A DNA stretch of 42,446 nucleotides, taken from an uncultured Bacteroidales bacterium. GTDB lineage: Bacteria > Bacteroidota > Bacteroidia > Bacteroidales > F082. The position numbers were made by a program, and so were the translations under genes. Below the pieces are notes generated by a model. That model was not told the DNA's origin and did no database searches. It saw nothing but the letters and a program-made list of their open reading frames with translations. Where the stretch lies: the NCBI GenBank assembly GCA_905234455.1, contig CAJOIH010000013.1:1-42446 (forward strand). The letters are read 5' to 3'. This document shows positions 10,030 to 18,247 of the stretch, one piece after another. Positions within the stretch are counted from its first letter, which is position 1, and each line of letters starts with the position of its first letter.

Positions 10030-11701
10030 GCTCCTTGCGTCGGTTGGCTTTTTGTCGGACCTGATGCCACATCCCAATGAAGGTGAAGAGCCAGCGCTTG
10101 CCGTCGATGACGGTCACCTGCTCGTTGCCATTGAGGGTGTGCAGACCTTTGTTGAACTTGGATTCCTTGATGGGCTGGATCTGGTCGATTTGCGTTTCTT
10201 CGTAGTGGAGTTCGTCGAAACGGTCGATCCGGTTGAGACGCACCGCCGTGCCGTAGTAGCGGATGCATTCCTGGGCGGGCCTCATCAGTTGGCCGTCCCT
10301 TTCAAAGAAGGCGCCTGCCATGCGGGCATCGGTGCAGTCGACCTTGATGGGGTTGAGCGGAGAGGGCTCATAGGGACCCCTCAAATCCTCAGCCACATAA
10401 CGGTAGAGCTTCACGCTGGGCTGGTCCTTCTGGGTGAAGAACAGGTTCCACTTGCCTTCGTGGAATATTAAGGTGGGGTCGACGGCTTGGATGTGTTCCA
10501 TCAGGACGCACTCCTGTTCCAGCTTCAGCTCCTTCTCGTTGAACTTGTAGAGGTTGATGCGGTCGGCCTGATGACTCTCCGGGATGCAATACACTTCGCC
10601 TTCGTGCTCGAACACATAGGGATAGGAGAGGTGGAACGGCTCCTCGAGGGCCACCTTGGGCTTGCGGTATTTCTTCGACTTGCGCACCACCTCGATGCAG
10701 CCTTTGCCTTTCTTGTAGCTGTAGCTCTCGTAAAAGAGATAGGTGTCGTTCTCGGTGGTGATGACAAAAGGATCGGCGTTATATTCTGAACGGCGTTTCT
10801 TGTTCAGCCATTTGATATCGTCCAGATGGCCTTCGGGCTCCTCCAGGAACTCGATGAATGGCACCTCCACATAACCCACGTTCCAGTCCTCCTGGCGAAA
10901 CAGGTCGTGGCGGTGGAACCTCCAGCGGCGGGTGAGGCACCGGATCCAGTAACCCAGCATCTGATAGTTGTACGGAGGACGGTAGAGCGGGGCCTGCGAC
11001 TCGGAAAGCTGTTCCTTGAGCTCGCCCGTGCATTGGATCTGGCGGCAGACCTGCAAGGGCATGTCGGTGCTCTCCGAAAGCAGCTGGTCGAGATGGGCCT
11101 TGTAGGAATGCAAAACGGTGGGATAATAGCGCTTGCTGAGGATGTAGCCCTTGTCGAGCGACTCCGTCAGCCGCTGCAAGATGATGCCGTTGAGAGGGTC
11201 GTCGTGCATCCACTCCCAGAAGCCGGGAGGACCTCCACGATATTTCATCTCATCGTCGTGATGGAACGACCAGATGCCGTATCTCGCCGCATTCAAAATC
11301 TCCCCGCGAACGATGTCAAAACCAAATCTTAATATGAAATCAAGTTGTTGGTTTTTAATGGTTTCAATATCGTTATTTGAAATAAAGGTTGAAGTATTCT
11401 TATGTTCCGGAGTACAGTCCAAAATGGGGACATCGGTCAAGTCGAGGTCGAGGGGTTTCAGCTGTTTTTCGACGGGCTTGAACTGGTAGTGGTTCCAGCG
11501 TTGGAAGAAGGCTCTTCGGACGGGGAGGGTCTTCACCTTCTTGAAGAAGCTTTTCTTCTCAACGGTCTCCGTGTTGCGGATGATGTAGGCCAACCACATC
11601 CCGCCGTCCACGAGTTTACGGATGGTCTCCACTTTCCAGGCTTCCATGGTGAGGTCATCGACCATGATGCCGAATCGCAAGGGGGTGAGCTGTTGTTCCA
11701 T
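10022..11701 (-). CDS. Formyltransferase-like domain fused to a GINT1-type beta-propeller
   Basis: The product has 559 residues in two parts. Residues about 5-235 resemble the formyltransferase N-terminal fold (GIMVDDLTMEAW at the start; SFHHDDEMKYRGGPPGFW at 145-162; LDKGYIL). The usual N-x-H-P-S-L-L-P-x-Y-R-G motif is changed: Asn is Ser145, followed by Phe146 and His147, and only YRG is clearly kept. Residues about 310-555 resemble the five-bladed propeller called the glucosamine inositolphosphorylceramide transferase 1 N-terminal domain (ADPFVI, LSYPYVFEHEGEVYCIPES, VDPTLIFHEGKWNLFF, DARMAGAFF...RPAQ). It heads an operon with a flippase and is likely cytosolic and involved in glycan modification. 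The donor and acceptor are unknown, and classic formyl transfer is doubtful given the missing Asn. Confidence 0.75.
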   Translation of the reverse strand: MEQQLTPLRFGIMVDDLTMEAWKVETIRKLVDGGMWLAYIIRNTETVEKKSFFKKVKTLPVRRAFFQRWNHYQFKPVEKQLKPLDLDLTDVPILDCTPEHKNTSTFISNNDIETIKNQQLDFILRFGFDIVRGEILNAARYGIWSFHHDDEMKYRGGPPGFWEWMHDDPLNGIILQRLTESLDKGYILSKRYYPTVLHSYKAHLDQLLSESTDMPLQVCRQIQCTGELKEQLSESQAPLYRPPYNYQMLGYWIRCLTRRWRFHRHDLFRQEDWNVGYVEVPFIEFLEEPEGHLDDIKWLNKKRRSEYNADPFVITTENDTYLFYESYSYKKGKGCIEVVRKSKKYRKPKVALEEPFHLSYPYVFEHEGEVYCIPESHQADRINLYKFNEKELKLEQECVLMEHIQAVDPTLIFHEGKWNLFFTQKDQPSVKLYRYVAEDLRGPYEPSPLNPIKVDCTDARMAGAFFERDGQLMRPAQECIRYYGTAVRLNRIDRFDELHYEETQIDQIQPIKESKFNKGLHTLNGNEQVTVIDGKRWLFTFIGMWHQVRQKANRRKEHV

Positions 11702-11725
11702 GTCTCGTCAACGAATTATTCGCTT

Positions 11726-11794
11726 CAAAATTACAATTCTTTTCGGGATAATTCGTTAATTGTACGGATCCTGTGAGAAATTTTCCTAATTTTG
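11726..11794. promoter_or_regulatory. Divergent promoter pair between the polysaccharide genes
   Basis: The minus strand has TAATTTTG at 11733-11726, serving the gene starting at 11701. The plus strand has TAATTTTG at 11787-11794, serving the glycosyltransferase, with a TTG at 11760-11762 (24-nt gap, slightly long). The two boxes lie about 55 nt apart. Confidence 0.65.
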
Positions 11795-11808
11795 ACCGAT
11801 TTTTTGGT

Positions 11809-13770
11809 ATGAAGCTCTCCGTCGTCATCGTCAACTACAACGTCGAGTATTTCCTCGAACAGTGCCTCTATTCGGTCCGCCGTGCCTTGCAAGGCATTGA
11901 GGGCGAGGTGTTTGTGGTCGACAACAACTCCGTCGACGGATCCCTGAAGATGCTGGCGGAGAAATTTCCCGAGGTGAAGGTCATCGCCAACAAGGAGAAC
12001 GTGGGCTTCAGCCGTGCCAACAACCAGGCCATCCGCGTCAGCACCGGCGAATATGTGCTTCTGTTGAACCCCGACACGGTGGTGGAGGACGACACCTTCG
12101 CCAAATGCATCGCCTTCATGGACGCCCATCCCGACGCTGGCGGACTCGGCGTGAAGATGGTCGACGGCAAGGGCAACTTCCTGCCAGAGTCGAAACGCGG
12201 TCTGCCCACACCGGCAGCGGCCTTCTACAAGATGTTCGGCCTGGCCAAGCTGTTTCCCCACAGCAAGCGCTTCGCCCGCTATTACATGGGTCACCTCTCC
12301 AACGACGAGACCAACGAGTGCGAGATCCTGGCCGGCGCCTATATGCTGATGCGCCGCGAGACCCTCGACAAGGTGGGGCTGCTCGACGAGACCTATTTCA
12401 TGTACGGCGAGGACATCGACCTCTCGTACCGTATCACGCTGGGAGGCTACAAGAACTATTATTTCCCCGAGACCCGCATCATCCACTATAAAGGCGAGAG
12501 CACCAAGAAGACCAGCGTCAACTACGTCCTGGTTTTCTATAAGGCCATGGAGATCTTCGCCAAGAAGCACTTCGGACAGAAACGGGCCTTCTGGTTCTCC
12601 TTCTTTATCAACATCGCCATTTACTTCAAGGCCTTCCTCGCCTTGCTGAGCCAGTTTTTCCACAAGATCGCCATCCCGTTCCTCGACGCGGTGCTGGGCT
12701 ATGGGGGTCTGGCGGCTATCAGCTATTTCTGGGGTCGAAGCATGGTGTATGACGGCACGGGCAGCTATCCCACGACCTTATTTGCCTTGGTCTTGCCGGC
12801 CTATATCCTGATCTGGCTGTTGAGCACCTATTTCGCTGGGGGTTACGACAAGCCCTACAGCATCAGCAAAGGCGTGTTCGGCGTGGCCATGGGCAGCGTC
12901 TTCGTGCTGATGCTCTACGCCTTGTTGCCCGAGTCGCTGCGTTTCTCGCGTGCCTTGATATTGTTCGGCACCCTTTGGCTGGCCATCGAGATGAGCGTGA
13001 CCCGGTTGATCGGCATCGCGATGGGGATGGAGTCGTTCCTCTCGAAACGCCATGCCAAGAAACGTTTCCTCCTCATCGGCAGTCCCGACGAGGCCCAACG
13101 CGTGGAGTCGCTGATCCAGAGCACCTCCATCAAGCCCGACTTCATCGGGTTGGTGAGCTCGGACACGAAAGGGGAGACCCCCGAAGGGTTCATCGGACAC
13201 ATCAACCAGGTGCCCGACATCATCACGATCTACAAAATCACGGAGATCATTTTCTGCTCCAAGGACGTGCCGCATCAGGTCATCATCGACAAGATGGTGG
13301 AATGGCACGCCTCCAACGTGGATTACAAGATCGCTCCCGAGGACAGCCTATCCATCATCGGCAGCAACAGCATCAATACCCGGGGCGACCTCTACACCGT
13401 CGACATCAAGGCCATCGACACCGTGGCCAACCGGCGTAACAAACGGCTGCTCGACTTCATCCTGTCGGGTTTCAGCCTTGTGTTCTGGCTGCCTTTGGCC
13501 TTGGTGGTCAAGAAGCCGGTGCGTTTCCTGAAAGACGCCATTCTGGTGGTATTGGGTCGCCGCACCTGGGTAGGATACTGCAACGCCTCCGACGAGGTCC
13601 AGAGGCTTCCTAAGATCCGCCGTGGCGTATATTCGCCCGCCACACCCATGGAAAAACTCGGCACCGCGATCGATACCGAGTTACAAAATCAGTTGAATTT
13701 GCTATACGCCCGCGACTACACCGTGTGGAAGGACGCGGAGATCTTCTTCAAATCCATTTCCGGAAAATAG
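11809..13770 (+). CDS. GT2 glycosyltransferase fused to a degenerate WbaP-like membrane module
   Basis: I choose ATG 11809 (MKLSVVIVNYN; 653 residues) because the -7 box at 11787-11794 places transcription start near 11801, downstream of the in-frame alternative at 11773. Residues 1 to about 265 are a rhamnosyltransferase-like GT2 domain (VVDNNSVDGS, LLLNPDTVVEDD, MYGEDIDLSYRI). Several membrane helices follow (about 262-400), then a Rossmann/CoA-binding-like domain (KKRFLLIGSPDEAQRV near 414). Near 540 comes NKRLLDFILSGFSLVFWLPLA, which looks like the membrane anchor of bacterial sugar-phosphate transferases. The catalytic core expected next (KFRSM, DELPQL, GPRP) is absent; only WVGYC and YARDYTVWKDAEIFF remain. 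It probably adds a sugar to a lipid-linked glycan. The C-terminus may be a non-catalytic scaffold. Confidence 0.82.
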   Translation: MKLSVVIVNYNVEYFLEQCLYSVRRALQGIEGEVFVVDNNSVDGSLKMLAEKFPEVKVIANKENVGFSRANNQAIRVSTGEYVLLLNPDTVVEDDTFAKCIAFMDAHPDAGGLGVKMVDGKGNFLPESKRGLPTPAAAFYKMFGLAKLFPHSKRFARYYMGHLSNDETNECEILAGAYMLMRRETLDKVGLLDETYFMYGEDIDLSYRITLGGYKNYYFPETRIIHYKGESTKKTSVNYVLVFYKAMEIFAKKHFGQKRAFWFSFFINIAIYFKAFLALLSQFFHKIAIPFLDAVLGYGGLAAISYFWGRSMVYDGTGSYPTTLFALVLPAYILIWLLSTYFAGGYDKPYSISKGVFGVAMGSVFVLMLYALLPESLRFSRALILFGTLWLAIEMSVTRLIGIAMGMESFLSKRHAKKRFLLIGSPDEAQRVESLIQSTSIKPDFIGLVSSDTKGETPEGFIGHINQVPDIITIYKITEIIFCSKDVPHQVIIDKMVEWHASNVDYKIAPEDSLSIIGSNSINTRGDLYTVDIKAIDTVANRRNKRLLDFILSGFSLVFWLPLALVVKKPVRFLKDAILVVLGRRTWVGYCNASDEVQRLPKIRRGVYSPATPMEKLGTAIDTELQNQLNLLYARDYTVWKDAEIFFKSISGK

Positions 13771-13811
13771 CTTTACCTTCCTTCGGTCGGTGAGGGCTAA
13801 CGCCGTTCCGT

Positions 13812-15236
13812 TTACTTCACAGCGTGCTTATACCCTTGAACCTTGTCCCAATCCCCGCGGGTGAAGTCGGGCATCGCCACAGGCATGCCGCCATTGGCGA
13901 TGGAAGCGGCCGTGAGCTCGCCCAGGCATGACCACTCGGCGGCGTCATATACGTCTTGGTCGAGCGGCAGGCCGTTCTGCAGGCAATAGATCAAACGATA
14001 ATCCATGACGAAGTCCATGCCGCCATGACCGCCGACCTCCTTGGCTTTCTCCTCAATCTCCACTGCGATGGGGTGGAGGTATTCTTTCAAGATCTTGTCG
14101 CGCACCGCAGCAGGCACAAAGCCATGAGGATTCAGATGCTTGCCTTCTTCCATCAAGCCATCGAGGAAACCCGCCGGCAGCTTCTCCTCAAGTACGGTAA
14201 AACCTTCCGTGGGGTATTTGTTGGCGAAGCCCGTGGTACCCGTCAACTGGTACAGGCGGTTGTAGGGACGGTAGGTGTAGACGTCGTGTTCGATGAGCAG
14301 GGTCTTGCCTTTCTCGGTCTGGATCATGGTGGTGGTCATGTCGCCATTGGCGAAGTCATCCACACCCATCATCTCCTTGGCCACTTCCTTGCCTTTGTAG
14401 GAAGGTGTGCCCATCGAGACCAAGGTCTTCATGCGGTCGCCACGATGGATGTTGAAAGCTTGGCAGAGGGGTCCGAGGCCATGGGTGGGGTAGACGTCGC
14501 CCATGTGGCTCTGGTTGAATTCCAGGCGCCAGTTCTCATAGTATTCGTGCCAATAGGGCTCCAGGTTATGGATGTAGGCACCCTCGCCGTGGATGAGTTC
14601 GCCCAACAGGCCTTGCTGCGCCATGTTCAAGGCCGTCAGCTCGAAGAAGTCATAGCAGCAGTTCTCGAGCATCATGCAGTGACGCTGGGTCTGCTCGGCC
14701 ACGTCGACCAGCTGCCAGCATTCCTCGATGGAGGTGGCTGCCGGCACTTCCACGGCCACGTGCTTGCCACACTGCATGGCGTAGACCGCCATCATCACGT
14801 GGGTCTGCCAGTTGGTGGCGATATACACGAGGTCGATGTCGTCGCGCTCGCAGAGCTCACGCCAGGCATCACGACCGGTGTAGGCAGCAGCACGAGGCAG
14901 TCCCTTGGCTTCCAAGATGTTGGTCTGCACCGCTTCCACACGGTCGGGCTCGATATCGCACAAGGCGACTACGGTCACACCGTCAATGTAGGTCATGCGA
15001 TCCACCGCGTCCGGACCACGCATGCCCAGGCCGATGAAACCGATGCGGACGTTCTCGATGGGGTCGACAGTGAACTGGAGAACGCTCTTTTGTCCCTCTT
15101 GACGTTGAGGCTCGTCGAAGACGATGGTGTTATCCTTGATGACATAGTTGCCGTGACGGTCTTCCTTGGGCTGGTTGGTGCAAGCCGCAAAGAGGCCAGA
15201 TGCCACGAGAAGCAATGCGAAGAGTTTTGTTTTCAT
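13812..15236 (-). CDS. GH109-type alpha-N-acetylgalactosaminidase, lipoprotein (Gfo/Idh/MocA fold)
   Basis: The product has 474 residues. It begins MKTKLFALLLVASGLFAAC, a lipoprotein signal with Cys19. An NAD-binding Rossmann fold (IGFIGLGMRG near 64-75) is followed by a Gfo/Idh/MocA C-terminal domain. Features shared with GH109 enzymes are ENCCY, GELIHG, YPTHGLGPL (Tyr249, His252), QRPYN-like TYRPYN, GHGGMD and the final PDFTRGDW. GH109 enzymes remove terminal alpha-GalNAc through an NAD-dependent redox mechanism and keep the cofactor bound. The lipobox places it outside the cytoplasm. The divergent neighbour is an N-acetylhexosamine 1-kinase, which supports a role in GalNAc salvage from mucin-type or bacterial glycans. 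A sugar dehydrogenase role cannot be excluded from sequence alone. Confidence 0.85.
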   Translation of the reverse strand: MKTKLFALLLVASGLFAACTNQPKEDRHGNYVIKDNTIVFDEPQRQEGQKSVLQFTVDPIENVRIGFIGLGMRGPDAVDRMTYIDGVTVVALCDIEPDRVEAVQTNILEAKGLPRAAAYTGRDAWRELCERDDIDLVYIATNWQTHVMMAVYAMQCGKHVAVEVPAATSIEECWQLVDVAEQTQRHCMMLENCCYDFFELTALNMAQQGLLGELIHGEGAYIHNLEPYWHEYYENWRLEFNQSHMGDVYPTHGLGPLCQAFNIHRGDRMKTLVSMGTPSYKGKEVAKEMMGVDDFANGDMTTTMIQTEKGKTLLIEHDVYTYRPYNRLYQLTGTTGFANKYPTEGFTVLEEKLPAGFLDGLMEEGKHLNPHGFVPAAVRDKILKEYLHPIAVEIEEKAKEVGGHGGMDFVMDYRLIYCLQNGLPLDQDVYDAAEWSCLGELTAASIANGGMPVAMPDFTRGDWDKVQGYKHAVK

Positions 15237-15262
15237 AGGTGTAGTTTTTAGTGATTGACAGG

Positions 15263-15291
15263 CAAATATAAAAAATAAAAACGTACCTTTG
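15263..15291. promoter_or_regulatory. Divergent promoters of the GalNAc gene pair
   Basis: The minus strand has TATATTTG (15270-15263), preceded about 22 nt upstream by TTTG. The plus strand has TACCTTTG (15284-15291), with a TTG at 15255-15257 (26-nt gap). The boxes overlap in reach, so the two genes could be controlled together. Confidence 0.65.
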
Positions 15292-15307
15292 TCAAAAATA
15301 AAAAACT

Positions 15308-16378
15308 ATGCACGACAAGAACTCACTCTTTTCCATCGCTTCCCGTTTCGTTGACCCTGCCTTGATCGCCGACATCAAGCCCTTGGGAAACGGCTTGATC
15401 AACGACACTTATAAGATCATGGCTCCAGGGCAGGAGCAACCACGTTACGTCCTCCAACACATCAATGACAAGGTGTTTACCGATGTGGAGATGCTTCAGC
15501 GTAACATCGAGATCGTCACCAGCCACATCCGCTGCAAATACGAGGCTTCAGGGATGCCCGACATCGACCGTCGGGTGCTGCATTTCGTGAAGGCCGACAC
15601 GGGCAAGACCTACGTGAAGGTGGGAGAGGAGTACTGGCGTGTGATGGACTTCATCGCCGACAGCGTGACCCAGGAGGCTGTCACCCCACAGTCGGCCTAT
15701 GACGCCGGCCGTTCTTTCGGCGATTTCGAGTCGCTGTTAGCCGATGTCAAGGAGCCGATAGGGGAGATCATCCCCAACTTCCACAACATCGAGTTCCGCC
15801 TGCAGCAGTTGGACGAGGCCATCGCTGCCGATGCCGTTGGCCGGATGAAAGACCCGGAAGTGCAGGATTACGTGGCGCGGATCAAAGCCCATGCCGAGGA
15901 GATGTGCCTTGGCGAGCGTTTGTACCGCGAGGGCAAGCTGCCCAAGCGCATCTGCCATTGCGACACCAAGGTAAACAACATGCTCTTTGACAAATACGGT
16001 AACGTACTGTGTATCATCGATTTGGATACTGTGATGCCGAGCTTCGTCTTTTCCGATTTCGGTGATTTTCTGCGTTCGGCAGCCAATACCGGGGCCGAGG
16101 ACGACCCCGATCTTGGCAATATCCATTTCGATATGACGGTTTATGAATCCTTCTTAGAAGGTTATTTGGAAGGGACGAAGGCTTTCTTGACGCCCTTGGA
16201 GCGCGAGTTGCTGCCGTATGCTGCACGGTTGTTCCCATACATGCAGGCGGTGCGGTTCTTCGCGGATTATATTAATGGTGATACCTATTATAAGGTGAAG
16301 TATCCGGAGCATAACCTGGTTCGCACCAGGGCGCAGTGGAAGCTCTTTGAGGAGGCTACAAGGGAGTTTTCCGTTTAG
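15308..16378 (+). CDS. nahK: N-acetylhexosamine 1-kinase (NahK-like phosphotransferase)
   Basis: The product has 356 residues of the aminoglycoside-phosphotransferase/choline-kinase fold, with no signal peptide. It resembles bifidobacterial NahK along its length: FSIASRF at the start, PLGNGLINDTY, RYVLQHIN, RNIEIVTS, YWRVMDFI, GRSFGDF, and near the end YPEHNLVRTR. The catalytic loop is HCDTKVNN (His217, Asp219, Asn at the end) and the metal-binding part is DLDTVMP...SDFGD. NahK enzymes phosphorylate GlcNAc and GalNAc at C1 with ATP, feeding UDP-sugar or glycolytic routes. Paired divergently with the GH109 enzyme it would trap released GalNAc. Its stop overlaps that of the convergent DUF3127 gene. 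The substrate preference is inferred from the family. Confidence 0.87.
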   Translation: MHDKNSLFSIASRFVDPALIADIKPLGNGLINDTYKIMAPGQEQPRYVLQHINDKVFTDVEMLQRNIEIVTSHIRCKYEASGMPDIDRRVLHFVKADTGKTYVKVGEEYWRVMDFIADSVTQEAVTPQSAYDAGRSFGDFESLLADVKEPIGEIIPNFHNIEFRLQQLDEAIAADAVGRMKDPEVQDYVARIKAHAEEMCLGERLYREGKLPKRICHCDTKVNNMLFDKYGNVLCIIDLDTVMPSFVFSDFGDFLRSAANTGAEDDPDLGNIHFDMTVYESFLEGYLEGTKAFLTPLERELLPYAARLFPYMQAVRFFADYINGDTYYKVKYPEHNLVRTRAQWKLFEEATREFSV

Positions 16379-16770
16379 AACGGCAGATCGTCGCCGTTGT
16401 TGGAATCAGGGCCAAAGAACTCTTCGGGGCCGCCGACGGGCGGTGGGGTCTGGTGAACGGCTTGTGGAGCGGGCTGTTGTTCCGGCTGACCCGGAGCGGC
16501 AGCGGTGACGGGGTCGAAGCGCCATACACGGACGTCGGTGTACCATTTGCCGTTGAATTCACGTGAGGAGATGTCGATCTGTGCTTTGATAAGCTGTCCA
16601 GGAGTCATTTTCTGGATCTCGTCGATCTGGTTGGTCCAGCAGGTCAGGCAGACCGTTTTGGGATATTGTTCGTCGGTTTCGATAATCAAATCCTGTTTGC
16701 GCCAAGGACCGCGGGCGCTTGTACCTTCGGTGAGACCGCCGAGTCTCACGACTTTTCCTGTAATTTCCAT
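16375..16770 (-). CDS. DUF3127 protein with SSB-like tail
   Basis: The product has 131 residues. Residues 1 to about 85 (MEITGKVVRLGGLTEGTSARG...FNGKWYTDVRVWRF) match the small DUF3127 domain, an OB-fold-like protein common in Bacteroidota. A proline- and glutamine-rich linker follows, then the acidic tip DDLPF. This layout (OB fold, flexible linker, acidic D-D-x-P-F tip) copies that of single-stranded DNA-binding protein, whose tip recruits repair and replication partners. A role in DNA metabolism is therefore likely but unproven. The stop codon overlaps that of the convergent kinase gene. Confidence 0.85.
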   Translation of the reverse strand: MEITGKVVRLGGLTEGTSARGPWRKQDLIIETDEQYPKTVCLTCWTNQIDEIQKMTPGQLIKAQIDISSREFNGKWYTDVRVWRFDPVTAAAPGQPEQQPAPQAVHQTPPPVGGPEEFFGPDSNNGDDLPF

Positions 16771-17042
16771 AATATCAAGTTTTTAATTATTAATTTTTGA
16801 AATAGAGAAGTAAGGTGAATGTGAAATAGCTATTTTCAAAATCTATTGCAAATATAAGCAGAATTGTCCCAAAATGTTCACTTTGTTGAAAACAATTCCA
16901 AAGAAAATACTAATTATTTAGTTTCCAAAAAATTAACCCTTTTCAAATATAATCAATATTATGTTAAATATATGGTGTTAAAAAGAAGCAGAAGCCAGTG
17001 CAATACCCGGCTTCTGTCTCCTATTATCTAGATGATCTAGAA
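16771..17042. other. Intergenic region with promoter and terminator
   Basis: This stretch is 272 AT-rich bases. The minus-strand box TATATTTG at 16856-16849 would serve the DUF3127 gene. A terminator for the TPR gene sits at 16980-17015. TCTAGA-TGA-TCTAGA lies just after the TPR stop. No gene is seen. Confidence 0.6.
16980..17015 (-). terminator. Terminator of the gyrA-TPR unit
   Basis: On the minus strand AGAAGCC (17015-17009) pairs with GGCTTCT (16996-16990) around a 12-nt loop and is followed by GCTTCTTTTTAA. Confidence 0.75.
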
Positions 17043-18218
17043 TTAGAGTTCTTGCAGTCTCTGCTCGAGGGCCTTGGACTCGTCCATCATCTTCAGGCGG
17101 ACATAGATGCTCTTCAGCACCTGACCCAACTCTTTGCTGGGCTGAGCATTGAAAGCACGCTCGGCATGAGGAAGACCGGCTTCGAGGTAATCGTTGCCTT
17201 CTTTCACCAAAGCATCGTAACGCTCGATCTCTTTTTTCGAGAAACCTGTGATCTCGTTGGCCTCGGCGTTCTTCTTGTTGGAAAGGTTCACATACAAAGC
17301 AGCCAGGTTGTAGTCGGCATCGTAGAACTCAGGATTGACTTCAAGAGCCTGGTTGTAATACTGGATAGCCTTCTCGGCATCGAAGATCTCATGGCTGTCG
17401 TCGCCAAAGATTGTGCCCAGGATGAACAGAATCGAAGCGTTGTTGGGATCCATGTCATGGAGCTGGTTCAGGTCGGCAATGGCAGCTTCGCCGTTACCCT
17501 GCTTCAGATACAGGTTCACCTTCTCGATGATCATGCTTTGGTCACCGGGGAACTTTTCAAGGCCGGTCTGGATGGCAGCAAGGGCATTCTCGTCATCGTT
17601 CATGCCGATGTAGCAAGCAGCGATGTTCTTGTAGAGATCCACCTTGTTGTAGCCAAGGCTCTTCAGGTCTTGATAGTTGGCCAAAGCTTCCTGATACATG
17701 GCACCTCTCTGGTAAGCCAGGGCGGCGTTGATCAGAGCGGAAGTGTCGGGAGCCGTGCCACTCAAGGAGATGTCGTAGGATTTGCGGAAGTTCACAGCGG
17801 CCTCAGGATAAACCTCATTGTTGAAGTTCTCCACGCCAGCCTGGAAATACTTGACGGCGATGGCACCGATCCTCTGGTAGATGTCCTGTGCGTTGTCCTT
17901 GGTGTAGCCTTCATCGGCCTTGATGCACTTGGTCAGTGATTCGTAAGCCAGGTCAAGGGCGTTGGGATATTGGGCAGCGAGTTCGGCATCCTGCTGCACG
18001 TTCAGGTAAATCATGCCGCGATAGAGCCAAGCCTGAGCCTGATCCTTGGGTTTCATGCCAAGGAAGCCCTCGTGGTTCACGCACTTCTCAATAGATTCAA
18101 CGGCCTTGGCATACTGACCGTTCCTATTGTAGTTGTAGGCGTTGGTGCGGTCCATTTTCTGAGCCATCATCACGTTGGCGGTGAGAGCGATGGCCACTAA
18201 GATCATTAATTTCTTCAT
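17043..18218 (-). CDS. Exported tetratricopeptide-repeat protein
   Basis: I choose ATG 18218 (MKKLMILVAIALTANVMMAQ; 391 residues), which gives a clean Sec signal peptide ending in AQ. A longer in-frame start at 18245 would put nine residues (MYHHKLKLK) in front of it. The mature part is built of TPR helices: AYNYNRNGQYAKAVESIEKC, AWLYRGMIYLNV, a repeat near INAALAYQRGAMYQEALANY, AACYIGMNDDENALAAIQTG, and AIQYYNQALEVNPEFYDADYNLAALYV. Such proteins are periplasmic or surface scaffolds in Bacteroidota. No enzyme motif is seen. It follows gyrA by 29 nt on the same strand and is probably cotranscribed. Confidence 0.85.
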   Translation of the reverse strand: MKKLMILVAIALTANVMMAQKMDRTNAYNYNRNGQYAKAVESIEKCVNHEGFLGMKPKDQAQAWLYRGMIYLNVQQDAELAAQYPNALDLAYESLTKCIKADEGYTKDNAQDIYQRIGAIAVKYFQAGVENFNNEVYPEAAVNFRKSYDISLSGTAPDTSALINAALAYQRGAMYQEALANYQDLKSLGYNKVDLYKNIAACYIGMNDDENALAAIQTGLEKFPGDQSMIIEKVNLYLKQGNGEAAIADLNQLHDMDPNNASILFILGTIFGDDSHEIFDAEKAIQYYNQALEVNPEFYDADYNLAALYVNLSNKKNAEANEITGFSKKEIERYDALVKEGNDYLEAGLPHAERAFNAQPSKELGQVLKSIYVRLKMMDESKALEQRLQEL

Positions 18219-18247
18219 TTTCAGTTTTAATTTATGGTGATACAATA

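Noticed and set aside
10030..10077. N-terminal extension of the flippase (MGCGIRSDKKPTDARS)
   Set aside because: These bases encode the end of the upstream gene in another phase, and the first membrane helix follows properly from ATG 10029.
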